A DNA stretch of 11,173 nt, from positions 1 to 11,173 of the forward strand of contig CAJYBN010000087.1 of NCBI GenBank assembly GCA_913064925.1. Direction: 5' to 3'. The DNA is from an uncultured Peptococcaceae bacterium. GTDB taxonomy: Bacteria > Bacillota > Desulfotomaculia > Desulfotomaculales > Desulfallaceae. The translations under genes and the position numbers were made by a program. Of this stretch, positions 1 to 6,190 are shown one piece after another (the stretch's first letter is position 1; every line of letters begins with the position of its first letter). The notes beneath the pieces are model-generated. The model saw nothing but the letters and a program-made list of their open reading frames with translations, did no database searches and was not told the origin of the DNA.

Positions 1-330
1 ATCCCCGGCTTTGTTGCTTACGACGATCTTCAAGGGCTCGTGGCGGAAAAACAATGCCCAGGACATGGAGTACAGCTCCTTTTCGCTGTATAACATTGTA
101 TTTCTCTTGATGGCGTTGAGAATGTCCCTGACGGTTAAAATGCCCACCAGTTCTTCTTCGCCGGCCACTTTACGGGTTTTGCTGAACACCAGCAGCGAGC
201 GGTATCCCTTGCCTACCTCAATAGATTTTTTCAGGGTTTTGATACAGTCCTGCAGGGTGTCGGTATCGTAAACCCTGGGGTAGTCTTCCACGGGAACCAT
301 CAACTCTTTGACTTGTTTTTTATCCGGCAC
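1..330 (-). CDS. CBS-domain protein, N-terminal part (runs off the left edge)
   Basis: The 110 visible codons start at GTG 330, preceded by an AAAGGGG Shine-Dalgarno with a short spacer, and begin MPDKKQVKELMVPVEDYP. The pattern of an 'xxxLMVPV' opening, a helix (TLQDCIKTLKKS), then a strand-turn-helix 'ELVGILTVRDILNAI' is the usual first half of a CBS pair. CBS pairs typically bind adenine nucleotides and regulate a partner. It is recognisably paralogous to the complete CBS protein at 8668-9201: VKELMVPV/VGDIMLPV, GYRSLLVFS/GHRTVIVSD, LVGILTVRDIL/PLGLVTFRSVL, with an aromatic stretch (SMSWALFFRH) where the other has FTVPIFWEGLF. The second CBS repeat should lie beyond the window. A strong sigma-A promoter sits about 150 bp upstream. 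The partner is unknown. Confidence 0.82.
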   Translation of the reverse strand, partial: MPDKKQVKELMVPVEDYPRVYDTDTLQDCIKTLKKSIEVGKGYRSLLVFSKTRKVAGEEELVGILTVRDILNAIKRNTMLYSEKELYSMSWALFFRHEPLKIVVSNKAGD

Positions 331-483
331 GTTCGCACCCCTTTCTTGATTTGTGAAAAAAAGTTCAATCATGCGCGCAACAATTCACTATTATTTTGAG
401 CCGCGCTTTCAATCCCTTTAGCCTCTCCTTTAGCTCCTCTTCTCCATTGGGTAATGTGAAATAAAGCTCAAGGTTTTGTGTTA

Positions 484-512
484 ATTTTAATATAAGTGGT
501 AATAACAGTCAA
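484..512 (-). promoter_or_regulatory. Sigma-A promoter of the left CBS gene
   Basis: On the minus strand TTGACT (512-507) and TAAAAT (489-484) are separated by exactly 17 bp. Transcription would begin near 477 and leave an untranslated leader of about 145 nt before the GTG at 330. The leader has a purine-rich stretch but no terminator or riboswitch that I recognise. Confidence 0.7.
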
Positions 513-537
513 CATGTACAGGGGCTGCCGGGAAAAA

Positions 538-1215
538 TTATTTTTCACCTTTCAGGTCATAAAGCATGGGAATCACTTGTGCCAAATGCCGCACCGTGAC
601 CAGGCGGGGAACCTGTTCGCGGAGAACCGGTAAACTGCCGGCAGCCGGGTCGACAGCCACGGCCAGCCCTGCTTCCCGGAACATTTCCAGGTCACCGTCG
701 CTGTCGCCCACGGTAACTGTCTCGGCCGGGGAGGCCCCCACCCTGTCCATGAGGCGCCGCAGGTGCGCCCCCTTGGTTTTATGCGGGTCTTGGGTGCAGA
801 CGTGCACCACGACCTGCCCGGTCAATATGCCGCTATGGTGTACCAGCTCGTTGGCCAGGGCATACCAGAACCCCAGGCTGCCGGCCAGCCGGTCAGCCAG
901 CAGCTGGAGCCCGGTAGACAGCAATACCGGCTTGGCACCCAACTGGCGGACGGCTGCCACCACCTCCGCCGCCTTGCGGCGCAGCGGGATTTCGCTTAAC
1001 AGCGCTTCCACCCGCTGCAGGGGGAGGCCGCGCCACATGGCCGCGTCAAGCCGGCAGAATTCCTCGTAGCTGATTTCCCCGGCCAGAAATTGCTCCTGGT
1101 ATTTCTCCGCCTGCCCCTCCCAGATGCCCAGGCGGCGGTGCAGGTACTCCCAAGAACTGCGTTCCCTGGTAATGGTACCGTCCATATCAAACACGACCAG
1201 TTTGATACCCGGCAT
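538..1215 (-). CDS. HAD-superfamily phosphatase, SerB-like
   Basis: The 225-residue protein carries the full HAD motif set. Motif I is DMDGT (residues 10-14, nucleophile D10 and acid/base D12), motif II is LLSTG with S100, motif III is the lysine in HKTKG (K148), and motif IV is GDSDGDLEMF with D171 and D175. The helical cap between motifs I and II (about residues 20-80) and the overall length resemble the SerB/phosphoserine-phosphatase-like branch (HAD subfamily IB), which hydrolyses small phosphomonoesters in the cytoplasm. The substrate cannot be assigned from sequence alone, and nothing nearby points to serine synthesis. The start at 1215 has an AAAGGAG Shine-Dalgarno nine bases upstream. 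It is divergent from the P-loop ATPase at 1350. Confidence 0.85.
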   Translation of the reverse strand: MPGIKLVVFDMDGTITRERSSWEYLHRRLGIWEGQAEKYQEQFLAGEISYEEFCRLDAAMWRGLPLQRVEALLSEIPLRRKAAEVVAAVRQLGAKPVLLSTGLQLLADRLAGSLGFWYALANELVHHSGILTGQVVVHVCTQDPHKTKGAHLRRLMDRVGASPAETVTVGDSDGDLEMFREAGLAVAVDPAAGSLPVLREQVPRLVTVRHLAQVIPMLYDLKGEK

Positions 1216-1248
1216 GCCGCGGCGCTCCTTTGCCTTTAGTCATTTTAC

Positions 1249-1264
1249 TGGTTGTATACATGCA
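1249..1264 (+). promoter_or_regulatory. Weak sigma-54-like element upstream of the P-loop ATPase
   Basis: TGGTTGT-ATAC-ATGCA keeps the invariant GG (1250-1251) and GC (1262-1263) at the correct spacing, and its -12 half equals that of the CBS promoter at 8602. The -24 half matches consensus only in TGG, and GG-N10-GC occurs often by chance, so this is a tentative call. Confidence 0.25.
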
Positions 1265-1314
1265 AAAGTATAACATAAAAAAACGTTTTTCCCCTTACCT
1301 GAAAGGAATTGTCT

Positions 1315-1344
1315 ATGCCTTGCAGAACTATTACTTTGAGGTGA
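1315..1344 (+). CDS. Nine-codon mini-cistron (possible leader peptide)
   Basis: ATG at 1315 is preceded by AAAGGA (1302-1307) with a 7-nt spacer, a better Shine-Dalgarno than that of the downstream gene. It reads MPCRTITLR and stops at TGA 1342-1344, which overlaps ATG 1344 as TGATG, six bases before the preferred ATG 1350 of the ATPase. This is the classic geometry of translational coupling. The peptide is too short to judge by composition, so expression is inference. Confidence 0.35.
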   Translation: MPCRTITLR

Positions 1345-1349
1345 TGAGC

Positions 1350-1973
1350 ATGCCGGAAAAGAAACCGAAAAAAATTGCCATCTTGGGGGGGCCGGGAACC
1401 GGCAAAACCACCCTCTGTAAGCAATTGGACGTCGACTACAGCATGGCGGGATATATTAGCGACGTTTGCCTGGAATTCGCCCGCTCCTATATTGCCCGTT
1501 TCGGCGTACCTACCAGCATATTCGAGCAGTTTTTGCTGTATGAGGGCCAAAAACGCAGGGAAAACGAGCTTAAGCACTGCGACATCATTTTCTGCGATAA
1601 CGCCACCATATTGAATTACGTGTATGGTTTAATGAGCTGCGATTTTAAGAGCCCCAAGGAAGTATACTCGTTGATGAAGCTGTACGAGTGGGCCATGAAG
1701 GACCTGCCGGGTTACGAGGTGTTTTACGTGCCCCGGGAGTTTGCCTGCGAAAGCGATGGCATTCGCTACCAGGACGAGAAGTTTGCCGAAGTGGTGGACC
1801 AGAAAATCAAAAATTTTTTGGACATCATGAACGTGCCTTACAAGGTGATAACCGGCGACCTGCGCACCAGGGTGGAAAAGGTCAAGGAATATATCGGGTT
1901 TGAGCCCAAGGAGCGCCGCATCAATTTGGTGCCGGACAAGCGAGATAAGCACCCAGTCTCCGCGACGTCTTGA
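1350..1973 (+). CDS. NadR/Ttd14-like P-loop ATPase
   Basis: The 207-residue protein has a Walker A motif GGPGTGKT (residues 13-20), a Walker B-like strand ending in D83 (IIFCD), and an SDGIRY segment (about 135-140) that recalls the DG-[TI]-R motif of the NadR ribosylnicotinamide-kinase domain. This places it in the AAA_28/NadR-like group of small nucleoside-kinase-like P-loop proteins. The nicotinamide-mononucleotide adenylyltransferase domain of NadR is absent, so its substrate is unknown. The reading frame is open back to 1230, but ATG 1350 is preferred because GAGGTG (1338-1343) lies six bases upstream; ATG 1344 is the alternative and would overlap the stop of the mini-cistron. It is convergent with acuA and shares its terminator. 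Confidence 0.75.
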   Translation: MPEKKPKKIAILGGPGTGKTTLCKQLDVDYSMAGYISDVCLEFARSYIARFGVPTSIFEQFLLYEGQKRRENELKHCDIIFCDNATILNYVYGLMSCDFKSPKEVYSLMKLYEWAMKDLPGYEVFYVPREFACESDGIRYQDEKFAEVVDQKIKNFLDIMNVPYKVITGDLRTRVEKVKEYIGFEPKERRINLVPDKRDKHPVSATS

Positions 1974-2002
1974 CGGCGCCGCGATATGTAAGGAATAAAC
2001 AA

Positions 2003-2036
2003 AGAGGAGGGGGCGGATCAGGCCCCCTTCGTATTT
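2003..2036. terminator. Bidirectional rho-independent terminator between the ATPase gene and acuA
   Basis: AGGGGGC (2008-2014) pairs with GCCCCCT (2022-2028) around a 7-nt loop, extendable to 9 bp with a G-U pair. On the minus strand the stem is followed by TTTTGTTTATT, a good U-tract for acuA. On the plus strand the tract TTCGTATTTT is weaker but usable. Confidence 0.8.
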
Positions 2037-2038
2037 TG

Positions 2039-2641
2039 CTACATGAATATGGAATGCTGGTACGTAAGGTCATCGAACATGTTGATATGCTGCTTGCTGA
2101 CGTTTTTCCCAATGCGCACCATGAGCATATTGGCCGGGTGTTCAAGGATTTCCGGATCATCGGTGTGACGCCGTTTGAAGCCCACCGACCCGAAAAGGTT
2201 CTGCAGCATGCGCCGGTAGTCCCAAACGCTAAGGCCGCTGTTTTTCAAGTCCCAGTGCCAGTAAAATTCCGTGGTGATGACCACGTAATCCTCCAGGGAG
2301 GGGTTCTTGAAGGCTTCCTGCAGCAAAGCTTTGGCAATACCGTTTTTCTGCCAGCTGCGGCTTACTTCAATGGCGCCCAGTTCAAGGATGCGCGGGTGCC
2401 TGCTCCAACGGCTGTATTCGTTGGGATAGTGGAACAGCACGTAGCCAATGATCCTTTGCTTGTGGCGGGCGATATAAACCATGCCCTCCGGTAGTCCGGC
2501 GACAATTGCCAAAGCCTCTTTTTGCCGTGCCGGGCTTCTGAAATTGTTAAGATTACTATCCATCTCCAGCGAGTTTAGGTACCTTTGAGAAACTGGCCCT
2601 TCAATAATTACAATCCCTTTTTCAGTTTCAATTTGCTTCAT
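2039..2641 (-). CDS. acuA: Protein lysine acetyltransferase AcuA (GNAT family)
   Basis: The 200-residue protein closely follows Bacillus subtilis AcuA as I remember it: IIEGPVS near the N-terminus, AGLPEG (48-53), the core LELGAIEV (86-93), acetyl-CoA-binding WQKNGIAK (97-104), TTEFYWHWDLK (123-133) and a C-terminal HPANMLMVRIGKNVS (168-182). AcuA acetylates and inactivates AMP-forming acetyl-CoA synthetase in Bacillus, linking acetate activation to acetyl-CoA supply. No acs, acuB or acuC is visible here, so it is detached from its usual acuABC setting. The ATG at 2641 has only a weak GGTGGTGA Shine-Dalgarno. It lies 138 bp downstream of the sigma-54 regulator on the same strand and ends at a clear terminator. 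No convincing promoter was found. Confidence 0.9.
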   Translation of the reverse strand: MKQIETEKGIVIIEGPVSQRYLNSLEMDSNLNNFRSPARQKEALAIVAGLPEGMVYIARHKQRIIGYVLFHYPNEYSRWSRHPRILELGAIEVSRSWQKNGIAKALLQEAFKNPSLEDYVVITTEFYWHWDLKNSGLSVWDYRRMLQNLFGSVGFKRRHTDDPEILEHPANMLMVRIGKNVSKQHINMFDDLTYQHSIFM

Positions 2642-2765
2642 AAGTCACCACCATTTTATACTGCACCGAATGTGCGATAAATTTCACTTAGCTTTGATTA
2701 GAAATATTCTGAATAAAAATTCTTAAATCCTGCTTCCCCGTGATTTTTTTTTAAAAACATACGGC

Positions 2766-2793
2766 TTAAATAATACCGTTTAAATAATACCGT
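2766..2793. repeat. Perfect 14-bp tandem duplication over the regulator stop codon
   Basis: TTAAATAATACCGT occurs at 2766-2779 and again directly at 2780-2793. The second copy contains the last codons and the TAA (2782-2780) of the sigma-54 regulator; the first is immediately 3' of it. Outer ATACGG/CCGTAT arms could fold into a weak hairpin followed by GTTTTT on the minus strand, a possible leaky terminator. Confidence 0.9.
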
Positions 2794-4126
2794 ATTTCTG
2801 TGACCGGTAAAGCAGGGCCGAGCGGGTTATGCCCAGCAGCTGGGCGGCCTTGGTTTGGTTGCCGCCGCTCTTTTCCAGGGCCTTGAGTATTAGCTCCTTT
2901 TCCAAGTTTTCCAGGGAGATGCCCTCGTCCGGAATATCGATGATTATGCTGCTCGAAGGCTTGGCGGGCGAGTAAAGATCCCTGGGCAGGTGTTCGGGGA
3001 GTATGGTGTTGCTGCGGCAGATTATGGCCGCGCGCTCTATCACGTTCTGAAGCTCCCTGATGTTGCCCGGCCAGTGGTAGCTGCATAGAAGCTCCATGGC
3101 TTCGGGTGATATTTTTTCCACCTGGTAGGTGTGACCTATCTTGCTTAAAAAGTGTTTGGCCAGCAGGGGGATGTCTTCTTTGCGTTCCCGCAGGGGCGGC
3201 AGGTGGATGTTCACCACGTTCAGCCGGTAAAACAGATCTTCCCGGAACTGCCCCTTTTTGATGGCTTCGTCCAGCTGGCGATTGGTGGCCGCGATGACCC
3301 TGACGTCCACGGAAAGGGTTTCCGTGCCGCCTACCCGTTCGAAGGATTTTTCCTGCAAAACCCTCAGCAGCTTGGCCTGCATGTTGAGGGACATTTCCGC
3401 TATCTCGTCAAGGAAAATGGTACCCTTATCCGCCAGCTCAAATCGCCCCAGTTTGCGCGACGTAGCACCGGTAAAAGCCCCGCGCTCGTGGCCGAAAAGC
3501 TCGCTTTCCAGCAGCTGCTCGGGCAGTGCCGCGCAGTTGACGGGTATGAAGGGCGCGTTGCAGCGCGGGCTGTTTTGGTGGATGGCTACGGCGGCTACTT
3601 CCTTGCCGGTGCCGCTTTCGCCGGTGATCAGCACGCTGGCGTTGCTTTTGGCCACCCGTTCTATCAGGGCGATGATTTCCTGCATTATTTTGCTTTGCCC
3701 CACCATGTTGCCGTACTTGCCGGTCAACTCCGAGCGCAAAAAAGTAACTTCGGTTTCCAGCTGGCTTAGTAATAAATTTTGTTTTATCACCAACTTTAAT
3801 TCATCCAGGTCAAAGGGCTTGGTGATATAATCGGCGGCGCCGATCTTCATGGCCTCGATGGCTGTTTCGATGGTGCCGTGCGCGGTAAGCATGATGACCG
3901 GCAGCTTGGGGCTCAATTCCTTGGCTTTCTTCAGCACCTCCAGGCCGTCCATGTCGGGGAGGCGCAAGTCCAGTATAACCAGCGACGGCGAGTCTTCCTT
4001 TATTTTTTCCAGCCCTTCCTGCCCGCGATAGGCCACCGAAGTTTGGTACCCTTCTTGTCGCATGGCCCGGTCGAGAGCCCAGCACATGTGCTCCTCATCG
4101 TCAATGATTAGTATTTTCGGTACCAT
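2780..4126 (-). CDS. NtrC-family sigma-54-dependent response regulator
   Basis: The 448-residue protein has three domains. The receiver (1-120) has acidic D9/D10, phospho-acceptor D53, the T81 switch and K103. The AAA+ activator domain (about 140-375) has Walker A GESGTGKE (169-176), the sigma-54 contact loop GAFTGA (216-221), Walker B GTIFLDEI (235-242) and REDLFYRLNV (295-304). A Fis-type helix-turn-helix follows (GGNQTKAAQLLGITRSALL, 421-439). It should oligomerise on upstream sites when phosphorylated and open sigma-54 promoters. ATG 4126 is chosen because GGAGG lies nine bases upstream and the receiver starts directly (MVPKILIIDD). The first 26 bp overlap the kinase gene, so the pair is co-translated. 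Likely targets are the promoters at 5899 and 8602. Confidence 0.95.
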   Translation of the reverse strand: MVPKILIIDDEEHMCWALDRAMRQEGYQTSVAYRGQEGLEKIKEDSPSLVILDLRLPDMDGLEVLKKAKELSPKLPVIMLTAHGTIETAIEAMKIGAADYITKPFDLDELKLVIKQNLLLSQLETEVTFLRSELTGKYGNMVGQSKIMQEIIALIERVAKSNASVLITGESGTGKEVAAVAIHQNSPRCNAPFIPVNCAALPEQLLESELFGHERGAFTGATSRKLGRFELADKGTIFLDEIAEMSLNMQAKLLRVLQEKSFERVGGTETLSVDVRVIAATNRQLDEAIKKGQFREDLFYRLNVVNIHLPPLRERKEDIPLLAKHFLSKIGHTYQVEKISPEAMELLCSYHWPGNIRELQNVIERAAIICRSNTILPEHLPRDLYSPAKPSSSIIIDIPDEGISLENLEKELILKALEKSGGNQTKAAQLLGITRSALLYRSQKYGII

Positions 4127-5678
4127 TGTTTTCTTCCTCCACTTCCCTGAGTAACGGCAGCTTGACCGTGAACGTGGTGCCCGCGCCAATGGTGCTTTCC
4201 ACGTTTATTTGGCCGCCGTGTCTCTTGATGATTTGGTGACTAATGGAGAGTCCCAGGCCGGTGCCGTTTTCCCGGGTGGTGTAAAACGGGTCAAATATGC
4301 TGTTTATTTCTTCGGGCGAAATGCCCTGACCGGTATCGGTAAAGGCGATGTAAACCCAGTTTTCATCGGCACGCGTATTGATGGTCAGCGTACCCCCGTC
4401 AGGCATAGCTTGCACGGCGTTAAGGATTAAATTCACAAAAACCTGCTTAATGCGCTCGGCGTCGACTTCCACGGGGGGGAGGCCGGCGTCCAGGTGCTGT
4501 TCCAGCTGAATGCGGTGCTGCCTCAGCATGGTGGATGTGAAGACAAGCACCTTCTCCAGCAGCGTATTGATGGACGTACTTTGCACCACGTGCTTGCTTG
4601 GCCTGCCGAAATCAAGGAGTTCCTGGATTATCCCGTTCTGGCGGGTAATTTGTTCGTTAATTACCTTGATATACTGGTGAACTTCGCTTTGCGCCGGCAG
4701 GTCCTTTTCCATTAGCTGGACGGTGGTCTTAATGATGCCTATGGGGTTACGCAGCTCGTGAGCCACGCCGGTAACCAGCCGGCCCAGTGCGGCCAGCCTT
4801 TCTGAGCGGCGCAATTCTTCTTCCAGCTTTTCCTTTTCCGCCACCGACAGGGCCATTTTGTTAATGGCCCGCGCGATTTCACCTATCTCTCCCGACAAGG
4901 GCGGTATGGACCGGTGAATGTCCTTTTCCATGGCGCTGAGGCCTTCTTTTATTTTGCTCACGCCGCTGGTCAGGTTGTGCACGATGAGCAGCGCACCCAG
5001 AGCGCCGATGACAAAGGCAAACAACGTGAAGTAGCGTGTTACGGCGCGGAAATACCTGCTTTGCGTGAAAATGGGGTGTATGCGTTCATCCGCCCAGGCC
5101 ACGGCCACCAGCTTGTTGTCGATGAATACCGGTGCCAGGTACTCGTAAGTTTCGTCGTTTAAGCTGCTGGTTAAACGCGACAGCGGCTGGCCGCTGGCGG
5201 CCACAGCGATAAGCCCGCTGCGGGCTTCGTGCATGATGCGCTTTTCTCTTTTCACTTGTTCGGAAGGACTCAATACACGGTACTGGTGCAGGAAGCCTTG
5301 TACAAAAATCTTGCCGTTTTCCGGCACGTACAGGCCGAAGCGTACCCCGGGGTTGCTCGGTACCAGTGGTTTAGCAGCTTCTTCGAAGGCTGCTTTCAGG
5401 CACTTGGTACGCTCGGTGGAACTTAAAGTGGTGATGTCCACGCCCTGCAGGTAAGCGTGGATGTTGTTTTTAATGCCCGGTATAACCACTGTTTCAATGA
5501 CGGAGCCCAGCTTTTCCTCCCGCTCCCGCAGCATGGCCTCGTCGCTGCGGCTGGCAAAGAAAAAATCGTACATCATTACCAGCACGGGGATGAGCAAGAG
5601 GGTAGCTATCACAATTATAAATTGAAAGCGCAGGCTCTTGCCAGTGAAACCATTAACCAGATTGTTAATTTTGTTCAT
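4101..5678 (-). CDS. Membrane-bound sensor histidine kinase, NtrB/AtoS-like
   Basis: The 525-residue protein has a membrane helix at about 19-42, an extracytoplasmic sensor of roughly 170 residues (43-213), a second helix (about 214-234), a HAMP-like linker (235-282), a HisKA box VAHELRNP with H307, and an HATPase domain with N-box asparagines N416/N420, G1 DTGQG (448-452), F box FDPFY (462-466) and G2 GTGLGL (472-477). It should autophosphorylate H307 and pass phosphate to D53 of the overlapping regulator. The sensor domain is not one I can name; its length and the 'LVAVAWADERI' strand near its end suggest a Cache-like fold. There is no cytoplasmic PAS domain, so the signal is probably external. 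ATG 5678 has GGGGAG nine bases upstream; an upstream in-frame extension to 5741 is less likely. Confidence 0.93.
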   Translation of the reverse strand: MNKINNLVNGFTGKSLRFQFIIVIATLLLIPVLVMMYDFFFASRSDEAMLREREEKLGSVIETVVIPGIKNNIHAYLQGVDITTLSSTERTKCLKAAFEEAAKPLVPSNPGVRFGLYVPENGKIFVQGFLHQYRVLSPSEQVKREKRIMHEARSGLIAVAASGQPLSRLTSSLNDETYEYLAPVFIDNKLVAVAWADERIHPIFTQSRYFRAVTRYFTLFAFVIGALGALLIVHNLTSGVSKIKEGLSAMEKDIHRSIPPLSGEIGEIARAINKMALSVAEKEKLEEELRRSERLAALGRLVTGVAHELRNPIGIIKTTVQLMEKDLPAQSEVHQYIKVINEQITRQNGIIQELLDFGRPSKHVVQSTSINTLLEKVLVFTSTMLRQHRIQLEQHLDAGLPPVEVDAERIKQVFVNLILNAVQAMPDGGTLTINTRADENWVYIAFTDTGQGISPEEINSIFDPFYTTRENGTGLGLSISHQIIKRHGGQINVESTIGAGTTFTVKLPLLREVEEENNGTENTNH

Positions 5679-5731
5679 TTTTTTGCTCTCCCCTAATTGC
5701 CGGCAAGGCCGAATGGGTTTAATATGTATAT

Positions 5732-5764
5732 AAACAGACAATTAACTGTTTGATATTAGACAAT
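5732..5764. promoter_or_regulatory. Palindromic operator 1, with an overlapping second palindrome
   Basis: ACTGTTTGATATTAGACAAT (5745-5764) is an imperfect palindrome of form TGT-N10-ACA and matches the reverse complement of operator 2 at 17 of 20 positions. Just left of it, AAACAGACAATTAACTGTTT (5732-5751) is a separate palindrome with perfect AAACAG/CTGTTT arms. AGACAAT recurs at 5736 and 5758, 22 bp apart. The site lies about 170 bp upstream of the inferred sigma-54 start and 67 bp upstream of the kinase ATG, so it could also affect kinase expression. Confidence 0.6.
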
Positions 5765-5818
5765 TGATTGTGTATTGTAGAGCAGTTCACAAGCGTCTTC
5801 CCGCCTTTTGTCCACCGG

Positions 5819-5838
5819 ATTGTCTAATATTGAACAAT
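5819..5838. promoter_or_regulatory. Palindromic operator 2 upstream of the permease operon
   Basis: ATTGTCTAATATTGAACAAT is a near-perfect palindrome with ATTGT/ACAAT arms around TAATATT. Its centre is 74 bp (about seven helical turns) from that of operator 1, and about 97 bp upstream of the inferred sigma-54 start. That is where NtrC-family activators usually bind. A perfect 12-bp inverted repeat (ATATTAGACAAT/ATTGTCTAATAT) links the two sites. Binding by the neighbouring regulator is inference. Confidence 0.65.
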
Positions 5839-5843
5839 CTCAG

Positions 5844-5861
5844 CCGGCATATTTATGCCGG
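5844..5861. promoter_or_regulatory. 18-bp palindrome between operators and promoter
   Basis: CCGGCAT (5844-5850) and ATGCCGG (5855-5861) are perfect inverted arms around ATTT. Neither strand has a following T-run and the site lies upstream of the inferred transcription start, so it is more likely a DNA-binding site than a terminator. Its sequence differs from the two ATTGT/ACAAT operators, which suggests a different protein. Confidence 0.45.
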
Positions 5862-5898
5862 GGGCGGTAGAATGTGTCGTTAACAAGCATTTTATTGC

Positions 5899-5914
5899 TG
5901 GCATGATATGTGCA
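5899..5914 (+). promoter_or_regulatory. Sigma-54 (-24/-12) promoter of the permease operon
   Basis: TGGCATG-ATAT-GTGCA matches the TGGCACG-N4-TTGCA consensus at all but two positions, with the invariant GG (5900-5901) and GC (5912-5913) at exact spacing. Transcription would begin near 5925, giving a leader of about 265 nt before ATG 6191. The two TGT-N10-ACA operators upstream and the NtrC-family gene next door support the call. Confidence 0.75.
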
Positions 5915-6071
5915 TGTATGATAATGGTGAATATGATTTTTTTCACATTAATGGTTGAGTACAAAACCAGACAAATTAATTATATCACATTCTTCAGCTA
6001 TTAATAAACATTAAAAGGGGGGATGCGGGAGAAAATTTAGCGGTGATAGGCGGTTGCGTCGCAGGTGGTCA

Positions 6072-6176
6072 ATGGAAAAGTTAAAAACAGCTATATACCG
6101 TCTCGGGACGGTTGTGCCCGGGAGTTGGTTAAACAAACGAGGAGATTTAGGTAAAAATAAAAATTTTTGTAGATAA
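6072..6176 (+). CDS. Possible 34-codon leader ORF upstream of the permease
   Basis: ATG 6072 opens a 34-residue frame (MEKLKTAIYRLGTVVPGSWL at its start) ending at TAA 6176, 14 nt before the permease ATG. AGGTGG lies three bases upstream, which is close for a Shine-Dalgarno. The product is basic, with no recognisable motif. It lies inside the predicted sigma-54 transcript and spans the hairpin at 6097-6112. It could be a leader peptide or simply chance. Confidence 0.22.
   Translation: MEKLKTAIYRLGTVVPGSWLNKRGDLGKNKNFCR
6097..6112 (+). other. Leader hairpin with a UCGG loop
   Basis: ACCGTC (6097-6102) pairs with GACGGT (6107-6112) around TCGG. An overlapping alternative stem, CTCGGG (6102-6107) with CCCGGG (6117-6122), excludes it. 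No T-run follows, so it is not an obvious terminator. Function is unknown. Confidence 0.4.
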
Positions 6177-6190
6177 GCGGGGGAAGGAAT

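Noticed and set aside
390..420. GG-N10-GC pattern on the minus strand upstream of the left CBS gene, as a third sigma-54 promoter
   Set aside because: Only the four invariant bases match; a strong sigma-A promoter lies just upstream, and the pattern is common by chance.
532..546. GAAAAA-TTA-TTTTTC hairpin centred on the stop codon of the HAD gene, as a terminator
   Set aside because: Six A-T-rich pairs with a three-base loop would be too unstable, and no separate T-run follows.
2766..3830. Long open frames opposite or within the sigma-54 regulator
   Set aside because: They are frame shadows of the regulator gene, whose motifs are complete on the minus strand.
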